From JAEUPI01 sp963814435 (lineage in GTDB: Bacteria > Pseudomonadota > Gammaproteobacteria > Burkholderiales > Burkholderiaceae_C), in contig CAWFCV010000003.1 of NCBI GenBank assembly GCA_963814435.1, forward strand, positions 1 to 64,000: a stretch of DNA of 64,000 nt, in the 5' to 3' direction. The notes beneath the pieces are model-generated. The model did not search any database, was not told the origin of the DNA, and saw only the letters and a list, made by a program, of their open reading frames with translations. Positions 45,284-54,550 of the stretch are shown piece by piece. The stretch's first letter is position 1; each line of letters begins with the position of its first letter. The translations under genes were made by a program, and so were the position numbers.

Positions 45284-46105
45284 ATGAGACTGATCGTTCG
45301 CACGCTCGCGGCCGTTGTGCTCGCGCTGGCCGCTGGCCTGGCGCTGGCCCAGGCACCCGCCGGCAAGTTCGAGGTCACCTGGCTTGGCCAGGCCGCGTTC
45401 AAGATCGTCTCGCCCGGCGGCAAGGTGATCGTCACCGATCCGTGGCTGCGGCTGAACCCGCTGACACCGCCGGACTACAAGAAGCTCGAGGTCTTCGGCA
45501 AGATCGACGTGCTGCTCGTCACGCACGGCCACTTCGATCACTTCGCCGACGCACCGGCACTGGCGCTGATGTACGACACGCCGATCCGCGCACCGGGCGG
45601 GCTCAACCAGTCGGCCGCCACGCTCAACATCCTGCCGGCCAGGCTGCTGCCGCGTTTGAACAAGGGCGGCACCATCGAGCCGGCGCCGGGCATCAAGGTG
45701 ACGGCGGTGCGCGCCGAGCATTCGTCGGAACTCGTGTGGCGCAATCCGGCCACCGACAAGGACGAGACGCACGTGGGTGGCGAGGCGATCGGCTGGATCA
45801 TCGAGCTGGAGAACGGCTTTCGCATCTACCACGCGGGCGACACCGCGGTGTTCGGCGACATGCGCTACATCGGCGAGCGCTACAAGCCCGATCTCGCGCT
45901 GGTGCCGATCGGCGGCCACTTCACGATGGACCCGGCCGATGCCGCCTGGGCGGTGAAGGAGATGATCAGGCCGAAGGCGGTGATCCCGATGCACTACGGC
46001 GCCAATCCGCTGGCCAAGGGCACGGCCAAGGAGTTCACCGACGCGATGGGGTCGAGCGCGATCAAGGTGATCGTCGCGGTGCCGGGGCAGGCGATGCCGT
46101 TCTGA
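45284..46105 (+). CDS. Secreted metallo-beta-lactamase-fold hydrolase, UlaG-like
   Basis: 273 residues behind AGGAG. Signal peptide MRLIVRTLAAVVLALAAGLA. Metal-binding motif LLVTHGHFDHFADAPALALM (HxHxDH) and further ligands in VRAEHSSELVW, FRIYHAGDTAVFGDM and IPMHYGANP. The L-ascorbate-6-phosphate lactonase-like (UlaG/COG2220) group hydrolyses lactones or related esters, but most members are cytoplasmic; export suggests a periplasmic substrate. It lies between two Bug receptor genes on the same strand, perhaps providing their ligand. Confidence 0.85.
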   Translation: MRLIVRTLAAVVLALAAGLALAQAPAGKFEVTWLGQAAFKIVSPGGKVIVTDPWLRLNPLTPPDYKKLEVFGKIDVLLVTHGHFDHFADAPALALMYDTPIRAPGGLNQSAATLNILPARLLPRLNKGGTIEPAPGIKVTAVRAEHSSELVWRNPATDKDETHVGGEAIGWIIELENGFRIYHAGDTAVFGDMRYIGERYKPDLALVPIGGHFTMDPADAAWAVKEMIRPKAVIPMHYGANPLAKGTAKEFTDAMGSSAIKVIVAVPGQAMPF

Positions 46106-46150
46106 GCGCCCCCAGGGCCGGGCTGCGCCCAGCCCGCCCCCCGCGGGGAT

Positions 46151-46180
46151 CAAGCAAAGTGGCAGAGCCACATTTGCTTG
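46151..46180. terminator. Long hairpin after the hydrolase gene
   Basis: CAAGCAAAGTGGC pairs with GCCACATTTGCTTG around AGA, a 13-bp stem with one bulged base, about 45 bp after the stop. It could be a terminator or a member of the local palindromic repeat class. A GC-rich inverted stretch (GGGCCGGGC, GCCCAGCCC) lies just before it. Confidence 0.4.
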
Positions 46181-46224
46181 AGAGCGTCCGCGGCGAGGCG
46201 CACGACGGCGGGTAGCATGCCGGC

Positions 46225-47214
46225 GTGATGAAGGCCTCGACTGCGGCCATCGACCGGCGCGCCGCGCTGGGCCTGTTGCTCGCGTTCGACGCGGCCGCGC
46301 CGAGCCATGCCCAGCCGCGCTTTCCGCAGCGGCCGATCACGCTGATCGTGCCGTTCGCGCCCGGCGGCATCGCCGACCTCACCGCGCGCGCGGTGGCCGA
46401 GCCGATGGCGCGCACGCTGGGGCACAGCGTGGTGGTCGACAACCGGCCCAGTGCCGGCAGCATCGTGGCGTCGCAGGCGGTGGCCGGCGCCAGGCCCGAC
46501 GGTCAAACGCTGCTGTTGATGAGCAACAGCAACGCGTTGTCGGCCTCGCTGTTCAAGAAGCTGCCGTACGACACGCTGACGGCCTTCGCGCCGGTCAGCA
46601 CGCTGGGGTTCTTCGATCTCGGCGTCTTCGCGAGTGTCGGTGGGCGCTTCGCCAGCCTGCGCGACGCGCTGACCTACGCCCGCGCGCAGCCGGGCAAGCT
46701 GACGATCGGCACGATCGCCGTCGGCAGCACGCAGCACCTGGCGGCCGAGTTGTTCAAGTCGATGGCCGGCATCGATGCGCTCGTCGTGCCGTACAAGGGC
46801 ACGCCGGCAGTGGTCGCGGCGCTGCGTGCCGGTGATGTCGACCTCGCGTTCGAGATCGTCGCGCCGATGCTCGGCCAGGTCAGCGGCGGCGCGTTGCGGC
46901 CGCTCGCCGTCACCGGCGATCAGCGAATGGTGGCGCTGCCCGACGTGCCGACCGTGCGGCAATCGGGCGTGGCCGGCTACGGCGTGGCGTCGTGGAACGC
47001 GATCGCCGCGCCGGCCGGCACGTCGCCCGAGGTGGTGGAGGCGCTCAATCGCGCGGTGCGCGACGCGGTGGCCGAATCCGGCGTGCGCGACAAGCTCGTC
47101 AGACTGGGCGTGCGGCTGCAGGCGGGCTCGCCGGCCGAGCTGCAGTCGCTGCTGGCCGGCGAGATTCGCCGCTGGGGCGACGTGATCCGCGCCGCCAAGA
47201 TCGAGCCGGAATGA
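46225..47214 (+). CDS. Bug family substrate-binding protein
   Basis: 329 residues, intact; starts at GTG 46225 or ATG 46228. Signal peptide DRRAALGLLLAFDAAAPSHA, then QRPITLIVPFAPGGIADLTA, VVVDNRPSAGSIVASQAVAG, VVPYKGTPAVVAALRAGDVD and ALPDVPTVRQSGVAGYGVAS. Fourth Bug receptor of the window. It follows the hydrolase gene with a hairpin between them, so it may be transcribed separately. Confidence 0.9.
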   Translation: MMKASTAAIDRRAALGLLLAFDAAAPSHAQPRFPQRPITLIVPFAPGGIADLTARAVAEPMARTLGHSVVVDNRPSAGSIVASQAVAGARPDGQTLLLMSNSNALSASLFKKLPYDTLTAFAPVSTLGFFDLGVFASVGGRFASLRDALTYARAQPGKLTIGTIAVGSTQHLAAELFKSMAGIDALVVPYKGTPAVVAALRAGDVDLAFEIVAPMLGQVSGGALRPLAVTGDQRMVALPDVPTVRQSGVAGYGVASWNAIAAPAGTSPEVVEALNRAVRDAVAESGVRDKLVRLGVRLQAGSPAELQSLLAGEIRRWGDVIRAAKIEPE

Positions 47215-47226
47215 GCTGTCGCGTGG

Positions 47227-48003
47227 TCAGGCGTGAGCGGCGCTGTCGCCGTCGAAATCACGCCGCGCGCCGCGGTGGCGCGCATAGAGCGATTTCACCC
47301 AGGCCACCCCGGGGTGCGCGGCGTAGCGCTCGATCAGCTCGCGGAACGCCGGCGCCACCGGCTGCGGCGCCGCCATCGGCGAATCCGCGGGTCGCGCGAG
47401 CACCGCGAGCGTCGACGCCGCCGTGAGGTCGGCCACGGAGATCGTGTTGCCGACCAGGTAGCCGGTGGCCGCGCTGCGCCAGGCCACGAAGTCCAGCGCC
47501 TCCTTCGCCGCCGCATGGCCGTCGGCAACCGACTCGGCACCGGTGATGCCGTTGCCCTTGCGCACCAAAGGCGCCGCCAGCGGCACCACGCACGCATAGG
47601 CCAGCTGCTTCCAGCGCGGTGAACCGTCGGCGAACACGCGAGCGAAGTAGCCCGGGTTGCGCAGCAGCGCGTCGAGCACGGTGCGGCGGATGCGTGGCGT
47701 GAGGTCCTCGTCGAACCAGCGCTGGATGTGCAACGCCTCCTCGCGCTGCGCCGGGTCGGCCGGCAGCAGCGTCGGCGCGCCGGCGTGTGCGTCGAGCCAT
47801 TCCACGATGCGCGCCGAGCCGTCGATCGCGCCGCCGTCGTGCACCAGCACCGGCGTGCTGGTGCGGCCGGTGAGCCGTTTCACGACGCCCAAGTGCGGCC
47901 CCGGCAGCAGGCTGCGGCGGCGGTGCGGCAGCTGTTTGAGGTCGAGCGCCCAGCGCACCTTCTCGTTGTAGGGCGAGTGGCGGAACTGCAGCAACTCGAT
48001 CAT
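47227..48003 (-). CDS. Glutathione S-transferase family protein
   Basis: 258 residues. The thioredoxin-like N-domain reads MIELLQFRHSPYNEKVRWAL, with Ser in HSPYN as the likely thiolate-activating residue, then RTSTPVLVHDGGAIDGSARI. The helical C-domain follows (FVAWRSAATGYLVGNTISVA, DLTAASTLAVLARP). Substrate unknown; many such GSTs are detoxifying. ATG at 48003 chosen for its GAGGTGG site. Convergent with the Bug receptor gene, 12 bp apart. Confidence 0.85.
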   Translation of the reverse strand: MIELLQFRHSPYNEKVRWALDLKQLPHRRRSLLPGPHLGVVKRLTGRTSTPVLVHDGGAIDGSARIVEWLDAHAGAPTLLPADPAQREEALHIQRWFDEDLTPRIRRTVLDALLRNPGYFARVFADGSPRWKQLAYACVVPLAAPLVRKGNGITGAESVADGHAAAKEALDFVAWRSAATGYLVGNTISVADLTAASTLAVLARPADSPMAAPQPVAPAFRELIERYAAHPGVAWVKSLYARHRGARRDFDGDSAAHA

Positions 48004-48128
48004 GCGGCCCACCTCATCGACGCGTCGGGCAATTCAGCGCGCCAGCGCCAGCGGCGCAAGGCCGATTGACGCGGGCAGCGCGCTTGCACGACGGCGTTGG
48101 CGGCGGTCTGCATCGCGGTCCGAGCGCC

Positions 48129-48515
48129 TCAGCGCCCGCCCTGCGGTCGCACCTGCGTGCGCACGCAGTAGTCGAACAGTTCGCGCGGCATGGTGAACGC
48201 ATCGACGCTGCCAAACGGCAGCGGTGACGCCTGCAGCGCCGCGCCGGCGGCCATCAGCTGGCTCATCGGATGCGCCGACAGGCCGCCCACCGCGGCGAAC
48301 AGTGCCCGGCCGCTATCGGTCAGCGCGAGCCAGGGATCGGCACGCACCACCAGGCCGGCAGCCAGCAGGCGGGCGATCGATCGGCAGGTTTCGTCATAAC
48401 CCGGCAGGCCACGGTTGATGTGGTCGGCCGAGGCCAGAAAGCCGGCCATCGACGAGCCATTGCTGCGCGCCAGTGCCAGGAACAACCAGGCGTCGGTCGG
48501 TTCGAATGCGGCCAT
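48129..48515 (-). CDS. Small protein with winged-helix look, unknown
   Basis: 128 residues with no recognised family. DAWLFLALARSNGSSMAGFL, HINRGLPGYDETCRSIARLL and VRADPWLALTDSGRALFAAV give a pattern like a winged helix (helices, then a strand pair after RADPW). It could be a small regulator. Short Arg/Gly tail. Neighbouring genes on the same strand give no functional hint. Confidence 0.55.
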   Translation of the reverse strand: MAAFEPTDAWLFLALARSNGSSMAGFLASADHINRGLPGYDETCRSIARLLAAGLVVRADPWLALTDSGRALFAAVGGLSAHPMSQLMAAGAALQASPLPFGSVDAFTMPRELFDYCVRTQVRPQGGR

Positions 48516-48603
48516 GCAGTGAAGGCTTTCGCAGCTGGGGTGGCCCCAGCATACGAGAAGCCCCGCGATTTGGATATCCGCGCAAGTGCGCGGCGGTCGA
48601 TCG

Positions 48604-48969
48604 CTATTTCGCTGCTTCGCGCTGCAGCACCAGGCACTGTTGGTCGAGCCGATGGCTGACGTCGGACGCGGCGGCGCTGGCGGCCAGTTTGCGGGTGGCG
48701 CGCTGGCTTTCGGTCTTGTACTCCTTGGTCTTGCGCGCGCGGCTCAACTGCTCGCGTGTCGCATCGTCCCACCGCAGCCGCCAGACGCCTGCGTAGGCCT
48801 TGTCGCGCTGGCCGCGCATCGCGGGATAGCGCTGTTCGCACTGCGCGTAGCCGGCGTCGAAGCGGGCCAGCGAGTGGGCGCGCGATTCGGCGGCCGCGAT
48901 GGGGCCGCCGGTCAGCGCCAGCGCGGCCGCGGCGCAGGCCATCGCGATCGAGCGTCGGGTGGTCGACAT
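48604..48969 (-). CDS. Small secreted protein, unknown
   Basis: 121 residues from the ATG at 48969. Signal peptide MSTTRRSIAMACAAAALALT with cleavage near AAAES. The mature part is charged and helical with two cysteines (GYAQCEQRYPAMRGQRDKAY and LDQQCLVLQREAAK), which could form a disulphide. Similar in layout to lysozyme-inhibitor-like or DUF-type betaproteobacterial proteins, but I cannot name it. Confidence 0.55.
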   Translation of the reverse strand: MSTTRRSIAMACAAAALALTGGPIAAAESRAHSLARFDAGYAQCEQRYPAMRGQRDKAYAGVWRLRWDDATREQLSRARKTKEYKTESQRATRKLAASAAASDVSHRLDQQCLVLQREAAK

Positions 48970-49096
48970 GCAAGGCTCCAGCATCGCCGCGAGCATACGT
49001 GCTGCGCGGCCCGACGGCGTATCGAGGTGCTTCGCGGCGCTGCGGTCAGCCGGCCGCGAGCGCGGCCGATTGCACGGATGGCGCGGCGGCGTCGAC

Positions 49097-49882
49097 TCAG
49101 AACACCAGTTCGAAGCGCCGGTCCCTGATGCGCAGCACCGCCGACTTGGGCCGGATCTCGTCGACCGCCAGCTCGCCGGTGATCGCGTCGCCCTCGCGCA
49201 GCACCTGGCCGTTCAGGATCACCATGCGCTGCTTCGGCAGCTCCGAGTAGATCGAGCCGCCGAACGCCAGCGACGGCACGTCGCGGCGCACGTCCTCGGG
49301 CAGTTCGGCCAGCCGTGGCAACGGTGTGGCCACCGGTGCCGCCGGCGGCGGCGCGGCGCGCGCAGGTGCCTGCGCGGCCGGGCGTGTCGCCGGCGGTGCC
49401 GTGCGCCCGGGCTCGAGGCCGGTCGTCGGACGCGCGGTCGCGACCGCCGCCTTGGGCGTCACCGGTCGCGGCGGCGACTGGATCGGCGGTGGCGCGGCTG
49501 GCGGGGCGGTCGCCACGGGCGGCGCCGGCCGCGGCGCGCCGGGCAGGTCCGATGCCTGTGTCGATATCGGTGGCACGGGAGTCGCTGCCGGCGCAACCGG
49601 CGGCGCTGGCGGCGGCAGCACCTGGCCGGACACGGCTGCGCGCGCGCCCGTGGGCGCCTCCGGGGCAGCGGCTTCGTGGCTGCCCAGGAAGCGCCACGCC
49701 AGCGGCACCGCCAGACCGAGCGTGATGCCGATCGCCACCCAGATCCAGGCCTTGCCGCGGCGCGAGCCTCCCGCGTCGAGCGAGCCGGCCGGCACCGGCT
49801 GTGCATTCAGGCCGGGTACGCCGCCGCGCTCGCGCTCGCGTTCGGAGTCGGCGCGGCGCAGGGCATCGAGGATGTAGGACAT
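49097..49882 (-). CDS. gspB: General secretion pathway protein B (type II secretion accessory)
   Basis: 261 residues. MSYILDALRRADSERERERG is the diagnostic N-terminus, followed by one membrane helix (KAWIWVAIGITLGLAVPLAW), a long Pro/Ala-rich periplasmic linker and a C-terminal T2SSB domain (AFGGSIYSELPKQRMVILNG, QVLREGDAITGELAVDEIRP). With GspA it inserts the secretin ring in the peptidoglycan. It starts 10 bp after the exeA/gspA stop. Confidence 0.9.
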   Translation of the reverse strand: MSYILDALRRADSERERERGGVPGLNAQPVPAGSLDAGGSRRGKAWIWVAIGITLGLAVPLAWRFLGSHEAAAPEAPTGARAAVSGQVLPPPAPPVAPAATPVPPISTQASDLPGAPRPAPPVATAPPAAPPPIQSPPRPVTPKAAVATARPTTGLEPGRTAPPATRPAAQAPARAAPPPAAPVATPLPRLAELPEDVRRDVPSLAFGGSIYSELPKQRMVILNGQVLREGDAITGELAVDEIRPKSAVLRIRDRRFELVF

Positions 49883-49892
49883 CGACGCTCTC

Positions 49893-51056
49893 CTACTTGC
49901 GTGGGCCCGAGGCGGGTGTTGCCGGGACGCGCCGCAGCGGCGCCGAGCTTTGCGCCGCGGGCAACGCGCCTGCCAATGTCGCGGCCGGAACCGACGCTGC
50001 CGCGGGCGACGACGCTGGCACAAGCGCCGACGCCGCTGACGATGCCGCTGCTGCCGCCGACGACGCCACCGACCCGGCGACCGCCGACGCCGCCACGGCA
50101 GCCGGCTTGGTCGTGCCAGCGCGTCCGGGGCCGGCGAGCCAAATGGCCAGCGCCCCGATCACCGAGGCACCGGCCACGGCGCCGCCGATCATCCACAGTC
50201 GCGGCGACAGCAGCCGGACACGCGCGCCGGTGTCGCGCGTGTCGAAGACTTCGCGCGCCGCCTTGTCGACGATGGCCTTGTCGACGCGGTCGCGCCCGGT
50301 GGCATAGGCACCGAGCAGCGCACGGTCGCACAGCAGGTTGATGCGCCGCGGGATGCCACGACTCAGGTCGTAGATGCGCTTGCGCGCGTCGCGGTCGAAC
50401 GGAATCAGGCCGCTCATGCCGGCCACCGACAGGCGGTGCTTGATGTAGTGCGCGGTCTCGTTCTCGTTCAGCGGCTCGAGGTGAAAGCGCGCCGTCACGC
50501 GTTGCGCCAGCTGCTCGAGCTCGGGCCGCGCGAGCATGTCGCGCAGTTCGGGCTGGCCGATCAGGATGATCTGCAGCAGCTTGCGCTCGTTGGTCTCCAG
50601 ATTGGTCAACAGCCGCAGCTGCTCCAGCACGTCGGCCGACAGGTTCTGCGCCTCGTCGATGATCAGCACGTTGTTCTGCCCGGCGGCGTGCGTCCTGAGC
50701 AGGAACTCGTTCAGCGGGTCGAGAAAGTCCTTCACGGTTGCGCCGATGGTGCGCGCGCGGTCGACCGGGATGTGGAACTCCTCGCACACCGATTTCAACA
50801 ACTCGATGGCGGTGAGCTTCGGGTTGAAGATGTAGGCCACATTGCAGCGCTTGGGCACCTGCTCCAGGAAACAGCGGCACACGGTGGTCTTGCCCGCGCC
50901 GATTTCGCCGGTCAGCAGCACGAAGCCGCCGCCGCCGCGTACGCCGTACAGCAGGTGCGCGAGCGCCTCGCGGTGGTGGTCGCTCATGAACAGGTAGCGC
51001 GGATCGGGCGCGATCGAGAACGGCTCGCGTTTGAGGCCAAAGTGCTCCGCGTACAT
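49893..51056 (-). CDS. exeA: ExeA/GspA family ATPase
   Basis: 387 residues. MYAEHFGLKREPFSIAPDPR and the AAA core (Walker A LLTGEIGAGKTTVCRCFLEQ, Walker B NNVLIIDEAQNLS, arginine finger region) are typical of ExeA. A single membrane helix (LWMIGGAVAGASVIGALAIW, about residues 295-315) is followed by an Ala/Ser-rich periplasmic tail; a C-terminal peptidoglycan-binding domain is absent, so this is the shorter form. Works with GspB on type II secretin assembly. Directly upstream of gspB. Confidence 0.9.
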   Translation of the reverse strand: MYAEHFGLKREPFSIAPDPRYLFMSDHHREALAHLLYGVRGGGGFVLLTGEIGAGKTTVCRCFLEQVPKRCNVAYIFNPKLTAIELLKSVCEEFHIPVDRARTIGATVKDFLDPLNEFLLRTHAAGQNNVLIIDEAQNLSADVLEQLRLLTNLETNERKLLQIILIGQPELRDMLARPELEQLAQRVTARFHLEPLNENETAHYIKHRLSVAGMSGLIPFDRDARKRIYDLSRGIPRRINLLCDRALLGAYATGRDRVDKAIVDKAAREVFDTRDTGARVRLLSPRLWMIGGAVAGASVIGALAIWLAGPGRAGTTKPAAVAASAVAGSVASSAAAAASSAASALVPASSPAAASVPAATLAGALPAAQSSAPLRRVPATPASGPRK

Positions 51057-51354
51057 GCTGCGAGGATACCTGTGGTCTCGACAGCGCCTTCTTGGGTTGT
51101 TGCCTTACGGGCAAGGCCCGAATGGGCGGCCGGCGGCGGGCGCTGATAATGCTCCGGGGGCTGGGCCGAGGGCGGTCCGCCCGGTGTGTCGGGATCCCGG
51201 AGGGGGCGCTTGGACATGCAAGTCCACCGCGGGCGGCAGCCCGTGCGGAAGATTGCCTTGCGTGCGCGCCGGGCGGTGCGCCGTCGTGCGACCGCGGCCG
51301 GCCACATGGCGGGCCGGTTCACCCGGAAAGCGAACCCGTGAACGGACGGCGGCG

Positions 51355-53289
51355 ATGAAGATCGGCCTGCGCGGCAAAGTGGTGCTGGCCTCGGGCGCGG
51401 CCGTGCTGGCCGCGGTGCTGGCCACCGCCGCGGTGGCCAGCTACTTCTTCGTCGAGCGGCAGACGACCTCGCAGATGTCGCGCGCGATGGCGATCGCCGA
51501 GGCACTGGCGATCCAGCTCGAACGCCTGCTGGCGCCGGGCGTCGCGCTGGCGCAGCTGCAGGGCTTCGACGTGCTGTGCGACGAGAGCGTGGCCCGCCAC
51601 GGCGACCTGTCGTACGCGCTGGTCGTCGATGGCAGCGGCGCGATCGTCGTTCGCAGCAACGCGGACGTCACTCCGGCGCCGCAGCTGCCGACACGCGCGC
51701 AGCTGGAACAGCCGCCGCGGCCGCTGATCGCGCCCGATGGCGCCACGCACCTCGCGCTGGCGCCGGTGCGTGCGGCCGGCGGGGCGCCGGTGGGCAAGGT
51801 GGTGGTCGGCTTCTCGCGCGCGGCCGTGCTGGCCGAGCGCAACCAGCTGCTGCTGCGCATCGTCGGCGCAGGTCTGCTGGTGCTGGTGCTGGTGCTGGTG
51901 GCGCTCGCCCTCGGGCTGCAACGCCTGGTGGTGCGGCCGCTGACGCGCATCGTGCGCGCGATGGACGGCATCCGGCGCGGTGAGCAGGACTACAGCCTGC
52001 GCCTGACGCCGCGCGACGGCGACGAGCTGGCCATCCTGCGCGAGGGCTTCAACGGCCTGGTGCAGACCGTCGCCCGGCGCGAGCAGGACCTCGTGGCGGC
52101 CCGCGATGCTGCCGAGCAGGGCGATCGCGCCAAGACACAGTTCATGGCTGCGATGAGTCACGAGCTGCGCACGCCGCTGAACGCCGTGCTCGGCATGGCG
52201 GAATTGCTGGCGAACACGAAGCTGGACGAGCGGCAGCGGCGTTTCGTGGCGCAGATCCGAAGCTCGGGCCGCGATCTGGTGGAGATCGTCAACGACGTGC
52301 TCGACCTGTCGCACGTCGATTCCGGCAAGCTGCGGCCGGTGCAGCAGCCGTTTCACCTGCGCGATGCGGTGTTCGATGCGGTGGATCTGTTTCGCGAAGG
52401 CGCGCAAGCAAGGGCACTGACGCTGTCACTGCACGTCGACGAGGCCCTGCCCGACCTGGTGGTGGGCGACCTGGTGCATGTGCGGCAGGTGCTCGCCAAC
52501 CTGTTGAGCAACGCTCTGAAGTTCACCGAGACCGGCAGCGTGGTCGTGCGAGTCACGCCGTCGGATGGCTTCGTGCGCTTCAGCGTCAGCGACACCGGCC
52601 TCGGTGTGCCGGCCGACTTCATGCCGCACCTGTACGAGGCGTTCCGCCAGGCCGACAGCGCACCCACCCGCCGCTTCGGCGGGGCAGGGTTGGGCCTGGC
52701 CATCGCGCGCAGGTTGTGCGAGGCGATGGGCGGGCGCATCGACGCCAGCTCGCGTCCCGGCAAGGGCTCGACCTTCTGGTTCGAACTGCCGTTGCCTGCC
52801 GCGCTGGGCATCGTGGAAAGGGGTTTGGCCGGCGACAGCGACACCTCGTCCCGATCGTTGGCGGCCAACGAACCGCTGCCGCCGGACGGCGCACCGTCGC
52901 TGCAGGTCCTGCTGATCGAAGACGATGTGCCGAACCAGCGGCTGGTGCTCGACAGCCTGGCTCACACGCAGCACCGGGTCACCCTGGCAGCCGACGGCAA
53001 CCAGGCGCTGCGCTGGGTGCGCAAACGCCCGTTCGACATCGTGCTGCTCGACTGGCAGTTGCCCGGCGTGGACGGGCTGGCCGTGCTGGCGGCGCTGCGC
53101 GAGTCCGAGGCCGCGCAGGGCTGGCCGCGCACGCGCGTTGTGGCCGTCACCGCACACACCGGGCCGGGTGATCGAGAGACCTGCCTCGCGGCGGGCGCGG
53201 ACGACTACCTCGGCAAGCCCTACACGCCCAACGACCTGTTGATCAAGATGGCGCTGGCGACCGGGCCGGTGCAACCGCAGCAGCGTTGA
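51355..53289 (+). CDS. Hybrid sensor histidine kinase/response regulator
   Basis: 644 residues. TM1 (about 8-30), a periplasmic sensor region of about 130 residues with a PAS/Cache-like look, TM2 (LLLRIVGAGLLVLVLVLVAL), HAMP (QRLVVRPLTRIVRAMDGIRR), HisKA with His269 in FMAAMSHELRTPLNAVLGMA, and HATPase motifs (VLANLLSNALKFTETG, SDTGLGVP, RFGGAGLGLAI). The receiver has the phosphorylated Asp566 in IVLLDWQLPGVDG. It lacks an HPt domain and a DNA-binding partner nearby, so its output goes elsewhere. Divergent from exeA. Confidence 0.9.
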   Translation: MKIGLRGKVVLASGAAVLAAVLATAAVASYFFVERQTTSQMSRAMAIAEALAIQLERLLAPGVALAQLQGFDVLCDESVARHGDLSYALVVDGSGAIVVRSNADVTPAPQLPTRAQLEQPPRPLIAPDGATHLALAPVRAAGGAPVGKVVVGFSRAAVLAERNQLLLRIVGAGLLVLVLVLVALALGLQRLVVRPLTRIVRAMDGIRRGEQDYSLRLTPRDGDELAILREGFNGLVQTVARREQDLVAARDAAEQGDRAKTQFMAAMSHELRTPLNAVLGMAELLANTKLDERQRRFVAQIRSSGRDLVEIVNDVLDLSHVDSGKLRPVQQPFHLRDAVFDAVDLFREGAQARALTLSLHVDEALPDLVVGDLVHVRQVLANLLSNALKFTETGSVVVRVTPSDGFVRFSVSDTGLGVPADFMPHLYEAFRQADSAPTRRFGGAGLGLAIARRLCEAMGGRIDASSRPGKGSTFWFELPLPAALGIVERGLAGDSDTSSRSLAANEPLPPDGAPSLQVLLIEDDVPNQRLVLDSLAHTQHRVTLAADGNQALRWVRKRPFDIVLLDWQLPGVDGLAVLAALRESEAAQGWPRTRVVAVTAHTGPGDRETCLAAGADDYLGKPYTPNDLLIKMALATGPVQPQQR

Positions 53290-53527
53290 TGATCGCGCGC
53301 GACAGCGCGGCCCGAAATTCGTCACGTCGCATCCGCAGGCCGGCGTCTTAAGCGTCGTTAAGGTGACGTCGTGCACGCCGGGGTGGTTCCCAACGCGCCG
53401 GCGCGCGTCCACAGTCCCGCTCCACGCGCAGTTCGCTCTACGACGGTGGGGGGCGCGAAAGGTCAATCCGTCCTTTTGCACACCGCATCGATGGGGCAAC
53501 TCGCGCCACGAAGGGAAGGTGATCGCC

Positions 53528-54421
53528 ATGTCCAGGAACGAATCGCAGCGACCGCGGCTGGGGCTGAAGGTGTTGGTGCCCACGCTGCTGCTGGCCTCAG
53601 GCCTGACGACGGGCGGCTGGTGGCTGGCGGAATCGCTGGTGCTGACGCAGACCGTCAGCGAAGGCCGCACGGTGGCCGATCTGGCCGAGAACGTGGGCCG
53701 CTGGGCTTCGCAGTACGGCGGCATCCACGTGCGCACGGTCGGTGCCAACGCGCAGATCCCGGGCAGCTTCCTCACGCGCTCGGTGTACGCGCCGACCGAC
53801 GGCGACAACAACGTGCTGCAGGGGGCGCGTGTCGAAGGCGTGATGGCCGAACGCGCGGCGATGGAGCGCGTCGAGTCGTACCACTGGAAGAACCCGGCGC
53901 TGATCCAGCGCGAAGTGGCCGACGTGATCACGGCCTCGGGCAGCAAGGCGCGCTACCGCATGACCGCGCGCACGGTGCTCAACAAGAACAACGAGGCCAA
54001 CGACTTCGAGCGCGAGGCGCTCGACGCGATCCAGGCGTCCATCGACCGACAGGGCGGCGTGGTTGCCGGCAGCGCGAAGCTGCAGCACGGCGTGGCCGAT
54101 CCGTCGCGCGAGTACTGGAAGATCAAGTCCGGGCAGCTGCTGTATGCCCGCTCGGTGGTGGCGCAGCCGAGTTGCCTGCGCTGTCACGACAAATCCGACA
54201 CCGCGCCCGAGTTCATGCGCACCAATGTGCAGTTCAGCGGCGGCGGCGGCTTCGGCTACGTGGCCGGCAAGCCCGCCGGGCTGATCAGCGTGTCGGTGCC
54301 GCTGCCGCCGACGGCCGCCACGCTGACGGCCAATGTGCCGGTGCAGGCCTGGGCCGGGCTGGCCGCTGCCTTGCTGGGCGCGCTGTGGCTGCTGACCCTC
54401 GCGTTCCGGCGTCCGCGCTAG
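53528..54421 (+). CDS. Tll0287-like (DUF3365) sensor-domain membrane protein with a CxxCH haem motif
   Basis: 297 residues. TM1 (LKVLVPTLLLASGLTTGGWW), a periplasmic DUF3365/Tll0287-like domain of about 220 residues (NVGRWASQYGGIHVRTVGAN, YHWKNPALIQREVADVITAS, CLRCHDKSDTAPEFM) and a C-terminal helix (VQAWAGLAAALLGALWLLTL). CLRCH is a c-type haem attachment motif. In homologues this domain is a redox or gas sensor, often fused to kinases; here it stands alone, 238 bp after the hybrid kinase, which could be its partner. Confidence 0.8.
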   Translation: MSRNESQRPRLGLKVLVPTLLLASGLTTGGWWLAESLVLTQTVSEGRTVADLAENVGRWASQYGGIHVRTVGANAQIPGSFLTRSVYAPTDGDNNVLQGARVEGVMAERAAMERVESYHWKNPALIQREVADVITASGSKARYRMTARTVLNKNNEANDFEREALDAIQASIDRQGGVVAGSAKLQHGVADPSREYWKIKSGQLLYARSVVAQPSCLRCHDKSDTAPEFMRTNVQFSGGGGFGYVAGKPAGLISVSVPLPPTAATLTANVPVQAWAGLAAALLGALWLLTLAFRRPR

Positions 54422-54550
54422 ACGCGTTGCTTCGGTGAGGGCGCGGCTCACGGCGCCGCGCCCGTGGGTCGGCCAGGCGTGGGCGCGGCGTCAGCCTGGC
54501 GTCGGGCCGGTCACGCACAATCGGCGCCGCCTGAACACCGACGAAACGCC

